A stretch of DNA of 64,000 nt from Pseudomonas sessilinigenes (GCF_003850565.1 NZ_CP027706.1:5580001-5644000); one strand, 5' to 3'. Shown: positions 37,460 through 49,078, counted from the first letter of the stretch. Made by a program: numbers and translations. Notes: a model not told the origin generated them from the sequence alone.

Positions 37460-39616
37460 TCAGTTGACCCCGGGGACCGTTGGCTGCGGCGACGCCGAGT
37501 GCGGCCCTACAGGTTCGATGGCGGCTAGCGGAGCATGCGCCTCGACTTTGCCATTGGGGATGAGTACCCCTTGCAGGAAACGCTCGGGAGGCATCGGATG
37601 CCCCAGGTAATAACCCTGGAGCGAATCGCAGCCCAACTCGGTGAGGAACGTCTGCTGCACGCCGGTCTCCACGCCTTCGGCGACAATCCGCAACCCCAGG
37701 GCCTGGCCCAGGGCGACGATGGCCGAGACGATGGCGGCATCGTCGCTGTCATGCTCCAGGTCGCGGACAAAACCACGGTCGATCTTCAGCTCGTTGGCCG
37801 GCAGGCGCTTGAGGTACATCAGGCTCGAATAGCCGGTGCCGAAATCGTCGATGGACAGGTCCACCCCCATGTCCGCCAACTGCTGCAAGACGATCATGCT
37901 GACATCGGCGTCGTGCATCGCCGTGGTCTCGGTGATCTCCAGGGTCAGGTTATTGGCCGGCAGGTCATAACGTTCCAGCGCTTCGGCGACGCTGGCGACC
38001 AGCCCCACATGACAGAACTGCATGGCCGAGAGGTTCACCGCAATACGCCAGCCGGTATGCCCCTGGGCATACCACTCGTGCATCTGCCGGCAGGCCTCGT
38101 TCAGGACCCAGTCGCCAATGGGAATGATCAGCCCGGTCTTTTCCGCCAGTTCGATGAACTTGTCCGGCATCAGCAAGCCATGTTGCGGATGCTCCCAGCG
38201 CAACAACGCCTCGGCGCCAACCGGCCGGCCATTGGCGGCATCGAACTTGGGCTGGTAATGCAGGCGGAACTGATGCTGTTCAACGGCGTTGCGCAAATCC
38301 TGCAATAACTGCAATTGGCGCCGGGCGTTGCTGTTCATCGAAGCGTCGAAAAAGCTGTAGCCGTTCTTGCCGGTGCCCTTGGCGTGGTACATCGCCGCAT
38401 CGGCGTTCATCAACAGTTCCTGGGCGCTGTGACCGTTGCCCGGATACACCGCGATCCCGATGCTGGCGGAAATCTGCAGGTCGTGATCGGACACCCGGAA
38501 GGAACGGGAAACCAGCCCGACCTGGCGCGCGGCAAGGCGCAAGGCATCGTCCGGTTCGGCCAGCTGTACCAGCAGAACGAACTCATCGCCGCCGATACGG
38601 GCCAGGGTGTCCTCAGTGCGCAAGTCCTCGCGCAGGCGCAAGGCAACTTCGCGCAGCAACTGATCGCCCATATGATGGCCAAAGGCATCGTTGACCGGCT
38701 TGAAACCGTCCAGGTCGATGAACATCAGCGCAAAGCAGCCACCATGGGCCGTCACCCGATGCATCGCCTGGTCGATCCGGTCGGCCAGCAGGATGCGGTT
38801 GGGCAATCCGGTCAGGGTGTCGTGCAAGGCCAGCTGGGTCAGTTCCTTGTTGGCTTCGGTCAAGGACTGCGCCAGCACTGCGGTACGGGCTTCGAGCCGG
38901 GCATCGAGCACCGAAGTCAGCAAGGCGATGATCAGCACCGCCAGGGTGGTGATCAGCACCAGGTTGTCCAGGCCCTTGCCACTCAGGCCGTTGGTCAGGG
39001 CGCCGCAGAAACTGCCATCGGTAAAACGCGCCGCGGCCATGCCGGTGTAGTGCATGCCAACGATCGCGAACCCCATGACCACGGCGGCCCCCGTACGCAC
39101 CAGGCGCACATAGGGCGTGTTCTGCCGCAGGCGGAAGGCAATCCACAGCGCCGCCAGGGAGGCGCCAAAGGCAATCAGCAAAGAGGCGCCGAACAGCCCC
39201 GGGTCATAGTCGATGCCCGGCTGCATGCGCATGGCCGCCATGCCGGTGTAATGCATGCCGCTGATGCCGGCCCCCATGATCAAGGCCCCGAATATCAGCT
39301 GCCAGAACGGCAGGCGCGGCTGGCTTACCAGCCATAGGGCGAACCCGCAGGACAGGAACGAGATCAGCAACGACAGCCCGGTGAGCCCGATGTCGTAGCC
39401 CAGCTCGATAGGCAATGAAAAGGCCAGCATGCCGATGAAGTGCATGGACCACACGCCGATGCCCATGGCCAGCGACCCGCCGCCCATCCACAAGTAGGCG
39501 GCCCGCCCCTGGGTGGTGGCAATGCGTCCGGTGAGATCAAGAGCGGTATAGGAAGCGAGGATCGCCACGAAAATGGAGATCAGGACCAGTGCGGAGGAGT
39601 AACTACCGATGAGCAT
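37460..39616 (-). CDS. MHYT-GGDEF-EAL membrane signalling protein (MucR-like)
   Basis: A 718-residue cyclic-di-GMP enzyme. About the first 250 residues form a seven-helix MHYT sensor with three copies of the motif (MHFIGM, MHYTGM, MHYTGM), thought to bind copper and sense O2, CO or NO. A GGDEF domain with an intact RIGGDEF motif follows, then an EAL domain with GAEALLRWEHP and DDFGTGYSSLMYL, so both synthase and phosphodiesterase residues are present. Architecture and length match P. aeruginosa MucR (alginate) and NbdA (NO-induced dispersal). I do not assign the symbol because both candidates share this layout. Confidence 0.9.
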   Translation of the reverse strand: MLIGSYSSALVLISIFVAILASYTALDLTGRIATTQGRAAYLWMGGGSLAMGIGVWSMHFIGMLAFSLPIELGYDIGLTGLSLLISFLSCGFALWLVSQPRLPFWQLIFGALIMGAGISGMHYTGMAAMRMQPGIDYDPGLFGASLLIAFGASLAALWIAFRLRQNTPYVRLVRTGAAVVMGFAIVGMHYTGMAAARFTDGSFCGALTNGLSGKGLDNLVLITTLAVLIIALLTSVLDARLEARTAVLAQSLTEANKELTQLALHDTLTGLPNRILLADRIDQAMHRVTAHGGCFALMFIDLDGFKPVNDAFGHHMGDQLLREVALRLREDLRTEDTLARIGGDEFVLLVQLAEPDDALRLAARQVGLVSRSFRVSDHDLQISASIGIAVYPGNGHSAQELLMNADAAMYHAKGTGKNGYSFFDASMNSNARRQLQLLQDLRNAVEQHQFRLHYQPKFDAANGRPVGAEALLRWEHPQHGLLMPDKFIELAEKTGLIIPIGDWVLNEACRQMHEWYAQGHTGWRIAVNLSAMQFCHVGLVASVAEALERYDLPANNLTLEITETTAMHDADVSMIVLQQLADMGVDLSIDDFGTGYSSLMYLKRLPANELKIDRGFVRDLEHDSDDAAIVSAIVALGQALGLRIVAEGVETGVQQTFLTELGCDSLQGYYLGHPMPPERFLQGVLIPNGKVEAHAPLAAIEPVGPHSASPQPTVPGVN

Positions 39617-39962
39617 TAGGCGTCTCTTGGCCGTTGTGCCGACATCCTTGCGCGGCGGGCAAAATCGCAGATTGTACTGATTGCAGGAAATAACGCATCT
39701 ACAAATGTCATCAAAAGGCCATTAGTCAGACAGAGGGTCCGCAAGCCCATACAGGCCTTGTGGACATGACTTTTGTGCATTTCAGGAGCGAACCGCAATC
39801 GATCACCAGACGATCTGGGCCATACCCGCATATCGACTGCGACACGACATACTGTAGCTGTTGTTGCTGGATGTAACAGGGATAAATCACCACCCATCCA
39901 GCACAGGTGTTGCTTGGCGAGCCCTTCCATGCCGCGCTCGCCCTGTAGCGACCGACACCTGG
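39617..39962. other. 346-bp intergenic region upstream of the MHYT gene
   Basis: No supported gene. It must contain the promoter of the MHYT-GGDEF-EAL gene (minus strand) and the end of the mux-opmB transcript. I found no convincing terminator hairpin, sigma-28 or AlgU element in it. Confidence 0.45.
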
Positions 39963-41456
39963 CTACTTCTGCTCGCTGACTTGCAATTGCCCATCCCAGC
40001 CACCGCCGAGGGCAGCGATCAACTGCACGCTGGCGATCAACCGGCTCTGCAGCAGGCTCAGCACACTGCGTTCATTGCTCAAGGCCGTCGTCTGGCTGGT
40101 CACGACATCCAGGTAGCCGATCAGCCCCGCCTTGTACTGATTCTCGGTCAGGCGCAGGGCCTCGCGAGCCGAGTCCAGGGCTTGCTGGCGTACCCCTGCT
40201 TCATCGTCCATGACCTTGAGCTGGGCCATGTAGTTCTCCACCTCGCGGAAACCGTCGAGCACAGTCTGCCGGTACTTGGCCACGGTCTGGTCATAGGCCG
40301 CCACGGTACGGTCCACTTCCGCCGAACGCTGGCCGCCATCGAACAAGGTCATCGCCAGTTTCGGCCCCACCGACCAGAAACGATTTGGCAGCGTGATCCA
40401 GTTGGCATAGGTGCTGCTGCTATAGCCACCGGCCATGCTCAGGGTCAGGTCCGGATAATAAGCAGCCTTGGCCACGCCGATGTTGGCATTGGCGGCAATC
40501 ATCGCCCGCTCCGCCGAAGCGATGTCCGGACGCCGCTCCAACAACTGCGACGGCACGCCCAGGGGCACCTGGGGCAGCACCGGCACGCTCTTGGCTTCAG
40601 CCAGGTTGAACGCTGCCGGCGGCACGCCGATGAGCACGGCAATGGCGTTCTCGAACTGCGCCCGCTGCCAGATCAGGTCGATGAGGTCGGCCTGGGTGCT
40701 CTTGAGCTGGGTCTGGGCCTGGGCCACCGCATCCTTGCCAGCAACGCCGGCCTGGTACTGGTTCTGGGTCATGGTCAAGGAGCGCTGGTAGGCCACCACC
40801 GTGGCCTCCAGCAGGCGTTTCTGCTCGTCGATCACCCGCAACTGCAGGTAGTTCTGCACCAGCTCGGACTGCTGGCTCAGGCGCATGGCCGCCAGGTCGG
40901 CAAAACTCGCCTCGGCACTGGCTTCGTTAGCCTCCAGGCCACGCCGCAGCTTGCCCCAGACATCCGCCTCCCAGCTCACCCCCAGCTGGGTGTTGTAGGT
41001 GTCGCGAATACCGCTGCTGGAGCTGCTCAAGGCCGAACTGCTGCTACCGGTGCCCTGGCTCGCGCGGGTCTTGCCGGCACTCAGGTCGACACTGGGAAAG
41101 AACGCTCCGCGAGAGCTGCGCACCAGGGCCTGGGCCTGGCGGAATTGCGCCTCCGACTGGGCAACGCTCTGGTTGGCATTGTTGAGCTTGTCCACCAGGT
41201 CGTTGAGCTGGGCGTCGCCGTAGAGCTGCCACCAGGCACCGCGGGCCAGGGCATCGCTGGGATTGGCTTGGCGCCAGCCCTCGGCCTGCTTGTATTGCGC
41301 AGGCTCGGCCACTTCGGGTCGCTGATAGTCGGGGCCGATGGCGCAGGCACTGAGCAACGCGGCGCACAGGCCCAGGCTCAGGACCCGCGAGCCCCGGGCC
41401 ATGGCCAGGCGCTGGGTGGACAGCGGCGAAACGGGACGGGACGGATGTTCGGTCAT
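39963..41456 (-). CDS. opmB: Outer-membrane efflux lipoprotein OpmB
   Basis: TolC/OprM-family outer-membrane channel (497 aa) of an RND pump. It has a lipoprotein signal with lipobox LLSAC, then IGPDYQRPEV, and two repeats of the outer-membrane efflux domain. Typical helix motifs include WWQLYGDAQLNDLV, RPDIASAERAM and the DGGQRSAEVDRTVAAYDQ segment. It is the last gene of the four-gene operon; its start overlaps the muxC stop by ATGA. This order (adaptor, two RND pumps, outer-membrane factor) is that of P. aeruginosa muxABC-opmB and of E. coli mdtABC. The C-terminus ends GGWDGQLQVSEQK. Confidence 0.93.
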   Translation of the reverse strand: MTEHPSRPVSPLSTQRLAMARGSRVLSLGLCAALLSACAIGPDYQRPEVAEPAQYKQAEGWRQANPSDALARGAWWQLYGDAQLNDLVDKLNNANQSVAQSEAQFRQAQALVRSSRGAFFPSVDLSAGKTRASQGTGSSSSALSSSSSGIRDTYNTQLGVSWEADVWGKLRRGLEANEASAEASFADLAAMRLSQQSELVQNYLQLRVIDEQKRLLEATVVAYQRSLTMTQNQYQAGVAGKDAVAQAQTQLKSTQADLIDLIWQRAQFENAIAVLIGVPPAAFNLAEAKSVPVLPQVPLGVPSQLLERRPDIASAERAMIAANANIGVAKAAYYPDLTLSMAGGYSSSTYANWITLPNRFWSVGPKLAMTLFDGGQRSAEVDRTVAAYDQTVAKYRQTVLDGFREVENYMAQLKVMDDEAGVRQQALDSAREALRLTENQYKAGLIGYLDVVTSQTTALSNERSVLSLLQSRLIASVQLIAALGGGWDGQLQVSEQK

Positions 41457-44400
41457 AGCGGCGTTTCCAGAGCGGCATCGGTACGAACCCCGCGCCAGTG
41501 ATTGAACTTGTGGCGCAGGCGGTCGAGGTAGAGGTAGACCACCGGGGTGGTGTAGAGCGTGAGGACCTGGCTGAAGACCAGGCCGCCGATGATGGTCAGT
41601 CCCAGCGGCTGGCGCATCTCCGAGCCTTCGGCCGCACCCAGCAACAGCGGCAAGGCGCCGAGGATCGCTGCCAGGGTGGTCATCAGGATCGGCCGCAGGC
41701 GTTGCAGGCAGGCGCTGCGGATCGATTGCAACGGGTCGAGCCCGTGATGCCGCTCCAGCTGCAGCGCCAGGTCGATCATCAGGATCGCGTTCTTCTTCAC
41801 CACCCCGATCAACAGGAACAGCCCCAACAGCGAAATCAGGCTGAATTCGCTGCCCAGCACATAGATCGAGAGCAAGGCACCGACCCCGGCCGAAGGCAAG
41901 GTGGAAAGGATGGTCAGCGGATGGATGTAGCTCTCGTAGAGCACTCCGAGCACCAGGTACACCGCCAGCAGAGCGCCGAGGATCATGAACGGCTGGCTTT
42001 TCTGGGTGGCAGCGAAGGCGTCGGCGGTGCCGGCCATCTTGATGATCACATCCTCGGGCATGCCCAGCTTGGCGATCGCTCGCTCGATGGCCGCGGTGCC
42101 CTGCTCCACGGTGACACCTTCGGCCATGTCGAAGGAAATGCTTTCCGAGGCGAACTGCCCCTCGTGGCTGACTCGATCGTCTTCCAGGCTGTTCTCATAA
42201 TGAGCGATGGTCGACAACGGAATCCGCGCCCCATCGGCGGTGATGACCTGTACCTGGTTCAGGGTGATCGGGTCCTGGGCGTACTTGGGATTGACCTCCA
42301 TCACCACCTGATATTGGTTGAGGCTGTCATAGATGGTGGAGATCTGCCGCTGGCTGTAGGCGTTGTTGAGCACCGCGGTGACCATGTCCATGTCCACCCC
42401 CAGGCGCTTGGCCTGGTCGCGATCGACCACCAGGGTCACCTGCTGGGCACCGTGGCCGTCCCGGGCATCGATGGCGGTCAGCTCGGGCAACGCCCGCAAC
42501 GCCGCGACGACCTTCGGATACCACTCGCGCAGCTCACCCAGGTTGCCACTCTGCAGGATGTAGGAGTACTGCGAGGTGGTCTGCTCGCGGCCGCCACCGA
42601 ACTGCAGGTCCTGGTCGGCCATCAGCATCAGCTGGGCGCCAGGCACCTTGGGCATTTCCTTGCGCAGGCGCTCGATGACCTTCTGCGCCGAGATATTGCG
42701 CTCCTTGATGGGTTTCAGGCGCACCAGCATGAAGGCGTTGTTGGTGCCGTTGGAGCCGCCGATGAAGCCGGCCACGCTTTCCACCGCCTCATCCTTGAGC
42801 ACGGCGCGGCGGAAGATCTCCATCTTCGGCTGCATCACGCTGAAGGACAGGCCGTCGTCGCCACGGACGAAACCGATCAACTGGCCGGTGTCCTGCTGGG
42901 GCATGAAGGTCTTGGGCACCACCACGTACAGGGCAACGTTGACACCGATGGTCACCAGCAGGCTGAGCAAGGTCAGGCGCCGGTGCCGCAGCACCCAGTC
43001 CAGGCTGCTGGCGTACTTGCCGACCATCCAGTCGTTGCTGCGCCGGCTCCAACGTTGCAGGGCATTCTCCTGGCCCGGCAGGTGGGGCTTGAGCCAACGG
43101 GCGCAGAGCATCGGAGTCAGGGTCAGGGACACCACCAGCGAAACCACGATGGCCGCCGCCAGGGTGATGGAGAACTCGCGGAACAGACTTTCGATGATCC
43201 CGCCCATGAACAGGATCGACAGGAACACCGCCACCAGCGAGACGTTCATCGACAACAGGGTGAAGCCCACTTCCTTGGCCCCCATGTAAGCGGCCTGCAG
43301 CGGTTTCACGCCCTCATCGATATGCCGCGAGATGTTCTCCAGCACCACGATGGCATCGTCCACCACCAATCCCGTGGCCAGGATCAGCGCCATCAGCGAC
43401 AGGTTGTTCAGGGAAAAGCCGTACAGGTACATGACCGCGAAGGTGCCCACCAGCGACACCGGTACCGCCAGGGTCGGGATCACCGAGGCGCGGAAGTTGC
43501 CCAGGAACAGGAACACCACCAGGATCACCAGGGCCACGGCGATCAGCAGGGTCATCTCCGCCTCGTGCAAGGTGGCCTTGATCACCGGGGAGCGATCCAT
43601 GGCCAGGTTGAGCTTGACGCTGGCCGGCAGCACCGCCTGCAACGCCGGCAGCTGGGCCTTGATCTCGTTCACCGTCTCGATGATGTTGGCCCCGGCCTGG
43701 CGGTTGATCACCAGCAGCACGGCCGCGTCGTCGTTGAAGAAACCGCTGTTGTAGCGATCCTCGACGCCATCGCTGACCTTGGCCACGTCCTTCAGTCGCA
43801 GGGCCGCGCCGTTGTTGTAGTGAATGATCAGCGGCTCGTAATCGCGAGCCTTCTCCAATTGGTCGTTGGCCTGGATCTGCCACAAGCGCTGGTCATCCTC
43901 CACCGAGCCCTTGGGGCGGCGCTGGTTGGCATTGGCGATGGCGTTGCGCACGTCGTCCAGGGCCACCCCGTACTGGTTGAGCAGCTGCGGCTCCAGCTCG
44001 ATGCGCACCGCTGGCAGCGAGCTGCCTCCGACCTGCACCTCGCCCACGCCCTGCACCTGGGACAGGCTCTGGGACAGGATGGTGGAGGCCAGGTCGTAGA
44101 GCTGGCCCTTTTCCAGCACATCGGAGGTCAAGGACAGCACCATGATCGGCGCCTGGGACGGGTTGACCTTCTTGTAGGTAGGCATGCTGCGCATGCCGCT
44201 GGGCAACAGGTTGCGCGAGGCATTGATCGCCGCCTGCACTTCCCGCGCCGCGCCATTGATGTCGCGGTCCAGGTCGAATTGCAGGATCACCCGGGTCGAA
44301 CCCTGGCTGGAGCGGCTGCTCATGGTGTTGACCCCGGCAATGGCGCCGAAGGAGCGCTCCAGGGGCGTGGCCACCGTGGAGGCCATGACCTCGGGGCTGG

Positions 44401-44560
44401 CCCCGGGCAGGCTGGCCTGGACCACGATCACCGGGAAATCCATCTGCGGCAGCGGCGCCACCGGCAACAGCCCGAAACTGACGCCGCCCAATAACATAAT
44501 CGCCAGACTCAAGAGCATGGTCGCCACGGGACGCCTGATAAAAGGTCCGGACAGGTTCAT
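41453..44560 (-). CDS. muxC: RND efflux transporter MuxC
   Basis: Inner-membrane RND pump subunit (1035 aa) with the MdtC/MuxC pattern. It begins with SGPFIRRPVATMLLSLAIML and contains 12 helices with the usual proton-relay pair in the ATGLVVDDAIVVLENISRHI helix (Asp-Asp). The other half has GLFLLIGVVKKNAILMIDLA. Two large periplasmic loops and the QPLGLTIIGGLVFSQVLTLY motif are present. It works with MuxB as a heteromultimer in family members, with MuxA as adaptor and OpmB as exit. ATG 44560 was chosen; the in-frame TTG at 44575 has no support. It follows muxB by 97 bp holding an AGCTTG-type repeat. Confidence 0.93.
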   Translation of the reverse strand: MNLSGPFIRRPVATMLLSLAIMLLGGVSFGLLPVAPLPQMDFPVIVVQASLPGASPEVMASTVATPLERSFGAIAGVNTMSSRSSQGSTRVILQFDLDRDINGAAREVQAAINASRNLLPSGMRSMPTYKKVNPSQAPIMVLSLTSDVLEKGQLYDLASTILSQSLSQVQGVGEVQVGGSSLPAVRIELEPQLLNQYGVALDDVRNAIANANQRRPKGSVEDDQRLWQIQANDQLEKARDYEPLIIHYNNGAALRLKDVAKVSDGVEDRYNSGFFNDDAAVLLVINRQAGANIIETVNEIKAQLPALQAVLPASVKLNLAMDRSPVIKATLHEAEMTLLIAVALVILVVFLFLGNFRASVIPTLAVPVSLVGTFAVMYLYGFSLNNLSLMALILATGLVVDDAIVVLENISRHIDEGVKPLQAAYMGAKEVGFTLLSMNVSLVAVFLSILFMGGIIESLFREFSITLAAAIVVSLVVSLTLTPMLCARWLKPHLPGQENALQRWSRRSNDWMVGKYASSLDWVLRHRRLTLLSLLVTIGVNVALYVVVPKTFMPQQDTGQLIGFVRGDDGLSFSVMQPKMEIFRRAVLKDEAVESVAGFIGGSNGTNNAFMLVRLKPIKERNISAQKVIERLRKEMPKVPGAQLMLMADQDLQFGGGREQTTSQYSYILQSGNLGELREWYPKVVAALRALPELTAIDARDGHGAQQVTLVVDRDQAKRLGVDMDMVTAVLNNAYSQRQISTIYDSLNQYQVVMEVNPKYAQDPITLNQVQVITADGARIPLSTIAHYENSLEDDRVSHEGQFASESISFDMAEGVTVEQGTAAIERAIAKLGMPEDVIIKMAGTADAFAATQKSQPFMILGALLAVYLVLGVLYESYIHPLTILSTLPSAGVGALLSIYVLGSEFSLISLLGLFLLIGVVKKNAILMIDLALQLERHHGLDPLQSIRSACLQRLRPILMTTLAAILGALPLLLGAAEGSEMRQPLGLTIIGGLVFSQVLTLYTTPVVYLYLDRLRHKFNHWRGVRTDAALETPL

Positions 44561-44566
44561 GGGCGG

Positions 44567-44597
44567 CAGCTCCAAGCTTCAAGCTGCAAGCTACAAG
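44567..44597. repeat. Short AGCTTG-type repeats between muxB and muxC
   Basis: On the minus strand the sequence reads AGCTTGC-AGCTTGA-AGCTTGG-AGCTG, four tandem copies of a 7-base unit with one variable base. Similar AGCTTGCAGCTTGAAG repeats are common between Pseudomonas genes. They lie just ahead of the muxC start and could affect ribosome access. Confidence 0.7.
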
Positions 44598-44657
44598 AGA
44601 AAAGCAGGACGCCCAGCAGCGGCTCTGGCTTTTGCTCCGGCTTGCCGCTGACGCCCC

Positions 44658-47600
44658 TCACACCACTTCTCCTACGGCGGGCTTGGCAAACCGGCGGCCC
44701 AAGCGATCGAAGTACAAGTAGATAACGGGCGTGGTGAACAGGGTCAGGACCTGGCTCACCAGCAGGCCGCCGACCATCACCAGGCCCAGGGGCTGGCGCA
44801 GCTCGGCACCGGAACCGGTGGCCAGCATCAAGGGTACGGCACCGAACAATGCCGCCAGGGTGGTCATGAGAATCGGCCGGAAGCGCAGCAGCGCCGCCTG
44901 GTAGATGGCTTGCTGCGGCGCGACGCCCTGGTTGCGTTCGGCATCCAGGGCGAAGTCGATCATCATGATCGCGTTCTTCTTGACGATACCGATCAGCAGG
45001 ATGATGCCGATGATGGCGATCATGCCCAGGTCGTTACCGCTGAGGATCAGTGCCAGCAAGGCCCCCACCGCTGCCGAGGGCAAGGTGGAGAGGATCGTGA
45101 TCGGATGGATGTAGCTCTCGTAGAGCACACCGAGCACGATGTACATGGTCACCACCGCCGCCAGGATCAGCAGCAAGGTGCTGGACAGAGAAGCCTGGAA
45201 GGCCTCGGCCGCGCCCTGGAAGCGAGTCTGCACCCCCACCGGCATGCCGATGTCCTGCTGCACCTGCTCGATCACCTGCACCGCTTCGCCCAGGGCTACC
45301 CCGGGTGCGAGGTTGAAGGACATCATCACCGCCGGGAACTGGCCGATGTGGGCAATCGCCAACTGCGCCTGGCGCTCCTCGACATGGGCCAGGCTCGACA
45401 GGCGCACTTGCCCGCCATCGGTGGTCTTGACGTGGATCTGCTCCAGGGCCTGGGGTCCGATGCGCTCCCCGGCCTGGGCCTGGAGCACCACCCGATACTG
45501 GCTGGCCTGGGTATAGATGGTGGAGATCTGCCGCTGGCCAAAGGCGTCGTACAGGGCGTCGGTGATGTTCGACACCGAGACCCCGATCCGCGACGCGGCA
45601 TCACGATCGATCACCAGGTAGACCTGCAGCCCCTTGTCCTGCAGGTCGCTGGCCACGTCGGTGAGTTCCGGACGCTGGCCCAGGGCTTCGACCAGGCGAG
45701 TACTCCACAAGCTCAGCAGGTCGGCATCAGGCGATGACAGGCTGAACTGGTACTGGGTCCGGCTGACCCGGTCCTCGATGGTCAGGTCCTGTACCGGCTG
45801 CATGAACAGGCGGATACCCAGCAGCTTGTCCACCTGCGGTTGCAACCGCGCAATGACCTGGGCGGCACTCAGGTCCCGTTGATTGTGGGGCTTGAGGTTG
45901 ATCAGCAAGCGACCGCTGTTGAGAGTGGCGTTGTCACCGTCGACCCCGATATAGGACGACAGGCTCTGTACTGCCGGGTCCTGCAGGATGATCTTGGCCA
46001 GGTCCTGCTGACGCTGGCTCATGGCGGCAAAGGACACCGACTGCGGCGCCTCGGAAATTCCCTGGATGACACCGGTGTCCTGCACCGGGAAGAACCCCTT
46101 GGGCACCATCAGGTAGAGGAACACCGTCAGGGCCAGGGTACCGATGGCCACCAGCAGGGTCAGGAACTGGTGCCTGAGCACCCACTGCAACTGGCGCCCG
46201 TAGCCCTCGATCAACCAATCGATCCAGGCCCCACTTGCGCGATAGAAGCGCCCCTGCTCGTGTTCCTTGGGCTCGGGCTTGAGCAACCGGGCACACATCA
46301 TCGGGGTCAGGGTCAGGGACACCACCAGGGAAATCAGGATCGCCACCGCCAGGGTGATGGCGAACTCACGGAACAGCCGCCCGACCACATCGGCCATGAA
46401 CAGCAGCGGGATCAGTACTGCGATCAGCGACAGGGTCAGGGAAATCAGGGTGAAGCCAATCTGCTTGGCCCCCTTGAGCGCCGCCTGCAACGGGCTATCG
46501 CCCTCCTCGACGAAACGCGAAATGTTTTCCAGCATGACGATGGCATCGTCCACTACGAAGCCGGTGGCGATGGTCAGGGCCATCAGGGTCAGGTTGTTCA
46601 CCGAAAAACCGGCCAGGTACATCACGCCAAAGGTCCCGACCAACGACAACGGCACGGCAATCGATGGGATCAGCGTCGCACTGGCCCGGCGCAGGAACAG
46701 GAACGTCACCATCACCACCAGGGCGATGGCGATGAGCAACTCGTGCTGTACGTCGTTGACCGAGGCGCGGATGGTCTGGGTACGGTCGGTGAGCACGGTG
46801 ACATCCAGGCCCGCTGGCAGGTTGTCGGTGATGCTCGGCAACATCGCCTTGATCCGGTCCACCACCTCGATGACGTTGGCCCCGGGCTGGCGCTGGATGT
46901 TCAACAACACGGCCTGGTTCTCGTTGGCCCAGGCCGCCAGGCGTTCGTTCTCGGCACCGTCGACGATCTCGGCGACATCCTTCAGGCGCAGTGGCGCACC
47001 GTTCTTGTAGGCCAGGATCAGCTCGGCATAGTCCTTGGGCGAAGTCAGCTGGTCGTTGGCGTCGAGCATCGACACCCGGGTCGGGCCGTCGAAGTTGCCC
47101 TTGGGCTGGTTGACGTTGGACGCGGCAATCAGGGTGCGCACGTCCGACAGGTTCAGGCCGTTGGCCGCCAGGGCCTCCGGGTTGACCTTGATCCGCACGG
47201 CCTGGCGCTGGCCGCCGGCGATGCTGACCATGCCCACGCCGCTGATCTGGGCGATCTTCTGCGCCATGCGGGTGTCCACCAGGTCATTGAGCTTGGGCAA
47301 CAGCATGGTCTTGGAGGTGATCGCCAGGGTCAGCACCGGGGTGTCCGCAGGGTTGACCTTGTTGTACACCGGCGGCGCCGGCAGGTCCTTGGGCAACAGG
47401 TTGGTGGCCGCATTGATCGCCGCCTGTACCTGCTGCTCGGCGACGTCCATGTTGATGTCGAGGCTGAAACGCAGGGTCAGCACCGAAGCGCCACCGGAAC
47501 TGGTGGAGGCCATCTGGGTCAGGCCCGGCATCTGCCCGAACTGGCGCTCGAGCGGCGCGGTCACCGCGCTGGTCATCACATCCGGGCTGGCCCCCGGGTA

Positions 47601-47750
47601 TAGGGTCATGACCCGGATGGTCGGGTAATCCACCTGGGGCAAGGCCGAGACCGGCAGCAAGCGATAGGCGATCAGGCCGGCCAGGACAATGGCCAGCATG
47701 CTCAGGGTGGTGGCTACCGGACGGAGGATGAACAGCCGCGAGAAATTCAT
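44658..47750 (-). CDS. muxB: RND efflux transporter MuxB
   Basis: Inner-membrane RND pump subunit (1030 aa), the MdtB-type partner of MuxC. It begins [20 protein letters not shown], with the proton-relay helix [18 protein letters not shown] and the second-half helix [18 protein letters not shown], which share the MdtB-type pattern. Helices, two porter loops and the [20 protein letters not shown] motif are intact. Its ATG overlaps the muxA stop by ATGA. The pump acts in drug efflux in P. aeruginosa; a role here is inferred. Confidence 0.93.
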   Translation of the reverse strand: MNFSRLFILRPVATTLSMLAIVLAGLIAYRLLPVSALPQVDYPTIRVMTLYPGASPDVMTSAVTAPLERQFGQMPGLTQMASTSSGGASVLTLRFSLDINMDVAEQQVQAAINAATNLLPKDLPAPPVYNKVNPADTPVLTLAITSKTMLLPKLNDLVDTRMAQKIAQISGVGMVSIAGGQRQAVRIKVNPEALAANGLNLSDVRTLIAASNVNQPKGNFDGPTRVSMLDANDQLTSPKDYAELILAYKNGAPLRLKDVAEIVDGAENERLAAWANENQAVLLNIQRQPGANVIEVVDRIKAMLPSITDNLPAGLDVTVLTDRTQTIRASVNDVQHELLIAIALVVMVTFLFLRRASATLIPSIAVPLSLVGTFGVMYLAGFSVNNLTLMALTIATGFVVDDAIVMLENISRFVEEGDSPLQAALKGAKQIGFTLISLTLSLIAVLIPLLFMADVVGRLFREFAITLAVAILISLVVSLTLTPMMCARLLKPEPKEHEQGRFYRASGAWIDWLIEGYGRQLQWVLRHQFLTLLVAIGTLALTVFLYLMVPKGFFPVQDTGVIQGISEAPQSVSFAAMSQRQQDLAKIILQDPAVQSLSSYIGVDGDNATLNSGRLLINLKPHNQRDLSAAQVIARLQPQVDKLLGIRLFMQPVQDLTIEDRVSRTQYQFSLSSPDADLLSLWSTRLVEALGQRPELTDVASDLQDKGLQVYLVIDRDAASRIGVSVSNITDALYDAFGQRQISTIYTQASQYRVVLQAQAGERIGPQALEQIHVKTTDGGQVRLSSLAHVEERQAQLAIAHIGQFPAVMMSFNLAPGVALGEAVQVIEQVQQDIGMPVGVQTRFQGAAEAFQASLSSTLLLILAAVVTMYIVLGVLYESYIHPITILSTLPSAAVGALLALILSGNDLGMIAIIGIILLIGIVKKNAIMMIDFALDAERNQGVAPQQAIYQAALLRFRPILMTTLAALFGAVPLMLATGSGAELRQPLGLVMVGGLLVSQVLTLFTTPVIYLYFDRLGRRFAKPAVGEVV

Positions 47751-49078
47751 GCGCCGGCCTTTTGTGCCTTGCCAGCAACTGGCGCTGCATCGGGCGCCGT
47801 GGCACTGGCCGAACCTGCGGGCTGGCCTTGCAGGTGCTCGGTGGGAGTGGTCGGCACGTCGATGGCGTCATTGACCACTTCCACCTCGCTACCGTCCTTG
47901 AGGCGGTCGGTGCCTTCCATCACCACCCTGTCGCCGGCCTTGAGGCCTTCGGTGATCACCGTCGAGTCACCGTTGCTGGCGCCCACCTTGAGCGTCCGGA
48001 TCTTGACCTTGTTGTCCCCATCCATGGCATAGACGAAGGTGCCGTTGGTGCCGAACTGGATCGCCGCCGAAGGCGCCAGCACCACATTCTTCAAAGTATC
48101 GGCCAGCAGGCGCACGTTGACGAACTGATTGGGGAACAGGCCCTGGTCGCGGTTCTCGAAACGGGCCTTGAACTTGAGGGTGCCGGTGGTGGTGTCGATC
48201 TGGTTATCCAGGCTTTGCAATACGCCGCTGGCCTGCAGCTTGACGTCGCCCCGGTCCCAGGCTTCCACCGGCAGCTTGGCGCCGCCGTGGTAGCGATTGA
48301 GCACGGTTTCCAGGCTGTTTTCCGGCAGGGTGAACGCCACGCTGATCGGTTGGGTCTGGGTGATGATCACCAGCGCCGTGGTGTCATTGGCCGCCACCAG
48401 GTTGCCGACGTCCAGCTGACGCAAGCCCAGGCGGCCGGCGATAGGCGCACGGATCTGGGTGAATTCGAGGTTGAGCTTGGCATCGTTGACGGCCGCCTGG
48501 TTGGTCTTGACGGTCCCCTGGTACTGGCCCACCAGCGCCACGGCATTATCCAGGGTCTGCTTGGCGACACTGTCCTGGGCGTACAGCCCCCGATAGCGTT
48601 CGAGGTCAATCTGGGCATTCTTCAACTGCGCCTGGTTCTGCAACAGCGTGCCTTCGGCCTGGAGCAAGGCGTTCTGGTAAGGCCGCGGATCGATCTGGGC
48701 CAGCAGGTCGCCGGCCTTGACCATCTGCCCTTCCTCGAAGTTGACCTTCACCAGCTCCCCCGCCACCCGGCTGCGTACATTGATGGTGTTCAGAGCGGTC
48801 ACTGTACCAAGGGCCTTGTAGTACAAGGCGAAGTCTCCCTGGGTCACCGGCAGCACCCGCACCGGGATCGGACCACTGGCGCCACCAAAACCGGGGCGCA
48901 TGCTGCCACTGCGCCCGGTATGCCCGGTAGCGGCCTTCTGAGCCGCCGCCTCCTTGTGGGTGCTGCCGGCCGGCCAGAATTTCCAGCACAGGCCGGCGAC
49001 CAGCAGCAGGACGAACAGGCCGAACAGCCAGCGACGGGAGTTGCGGGTAGCAGAGGATTGCATGGAGTGATCAACCAT
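47747..49078 (-). CDS. muxA: RND efflux periplasmic adaptor MuxA
   Basis: Membrane-fusion (HlyD-like) adaptor (443 aa) linking the MuxBC pumps to OpmB. It has an N-terminal membrane anchor ([18 protein letters not shown]) with no lipobox, a barrel-sandwich half ([20 protein letters not shown] and [19 protein letters not shown]) around a coiled-coil hairpin, and a C-terminal domain ([20 protein letters not shown]). The start is uncertain: ATG 49078 or ATG 49063 are both in frame and neither has a clear ribosome site. It is the first gene of the operon; an imperfect inverted repeat lies 92-110 bp upstream. Confidence 0.92.
   Translation of the reverse strand: MVDHSMQSSATRNSRRWLFGLFVLLLVAGLCWKFWPAGSTHKEAAAQKAATGHTGRSGSMRPGFGGASGPIPVRVLPVTQGDFALYYKALGTVTALNTINVRSRVAGELVKVNFEEGQMVKAGDLLAQIDPRPYQNALLQAEGTLLQNQAQLKNAQIDLERYRGLYAQDSVAKQTLDNAVALVGQYQGTVKTNQAAVNDAKLNLEFTQIRAPIAGRLGLRQLDVGNLVAANDTTALVIITQTQPISVAFTLPENSLETVLNRYHGGAKLPVEAWDRGDVKLQASGVLQSLDNQIDTTTGTLKFKARFENRDQGLFPNQFVNVRLLADTLKNVVLAPSAAIQFGTNGTFVYAMDGDNKVKIRTLKVGASNGDSTVITEGLKAGDRVVMEGTDRLKDGSEVEVVNDAIDVPTTPTEHLQGQPAGSASATAPDAAPVAGKAQKAGA

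Noticed and set aside
41498..44494. Nearly 1000-codon open frame opposite muxC
   Set aside because: Antisense shadow of an RND pump gene; low-complexity composition with no recognisable domain.
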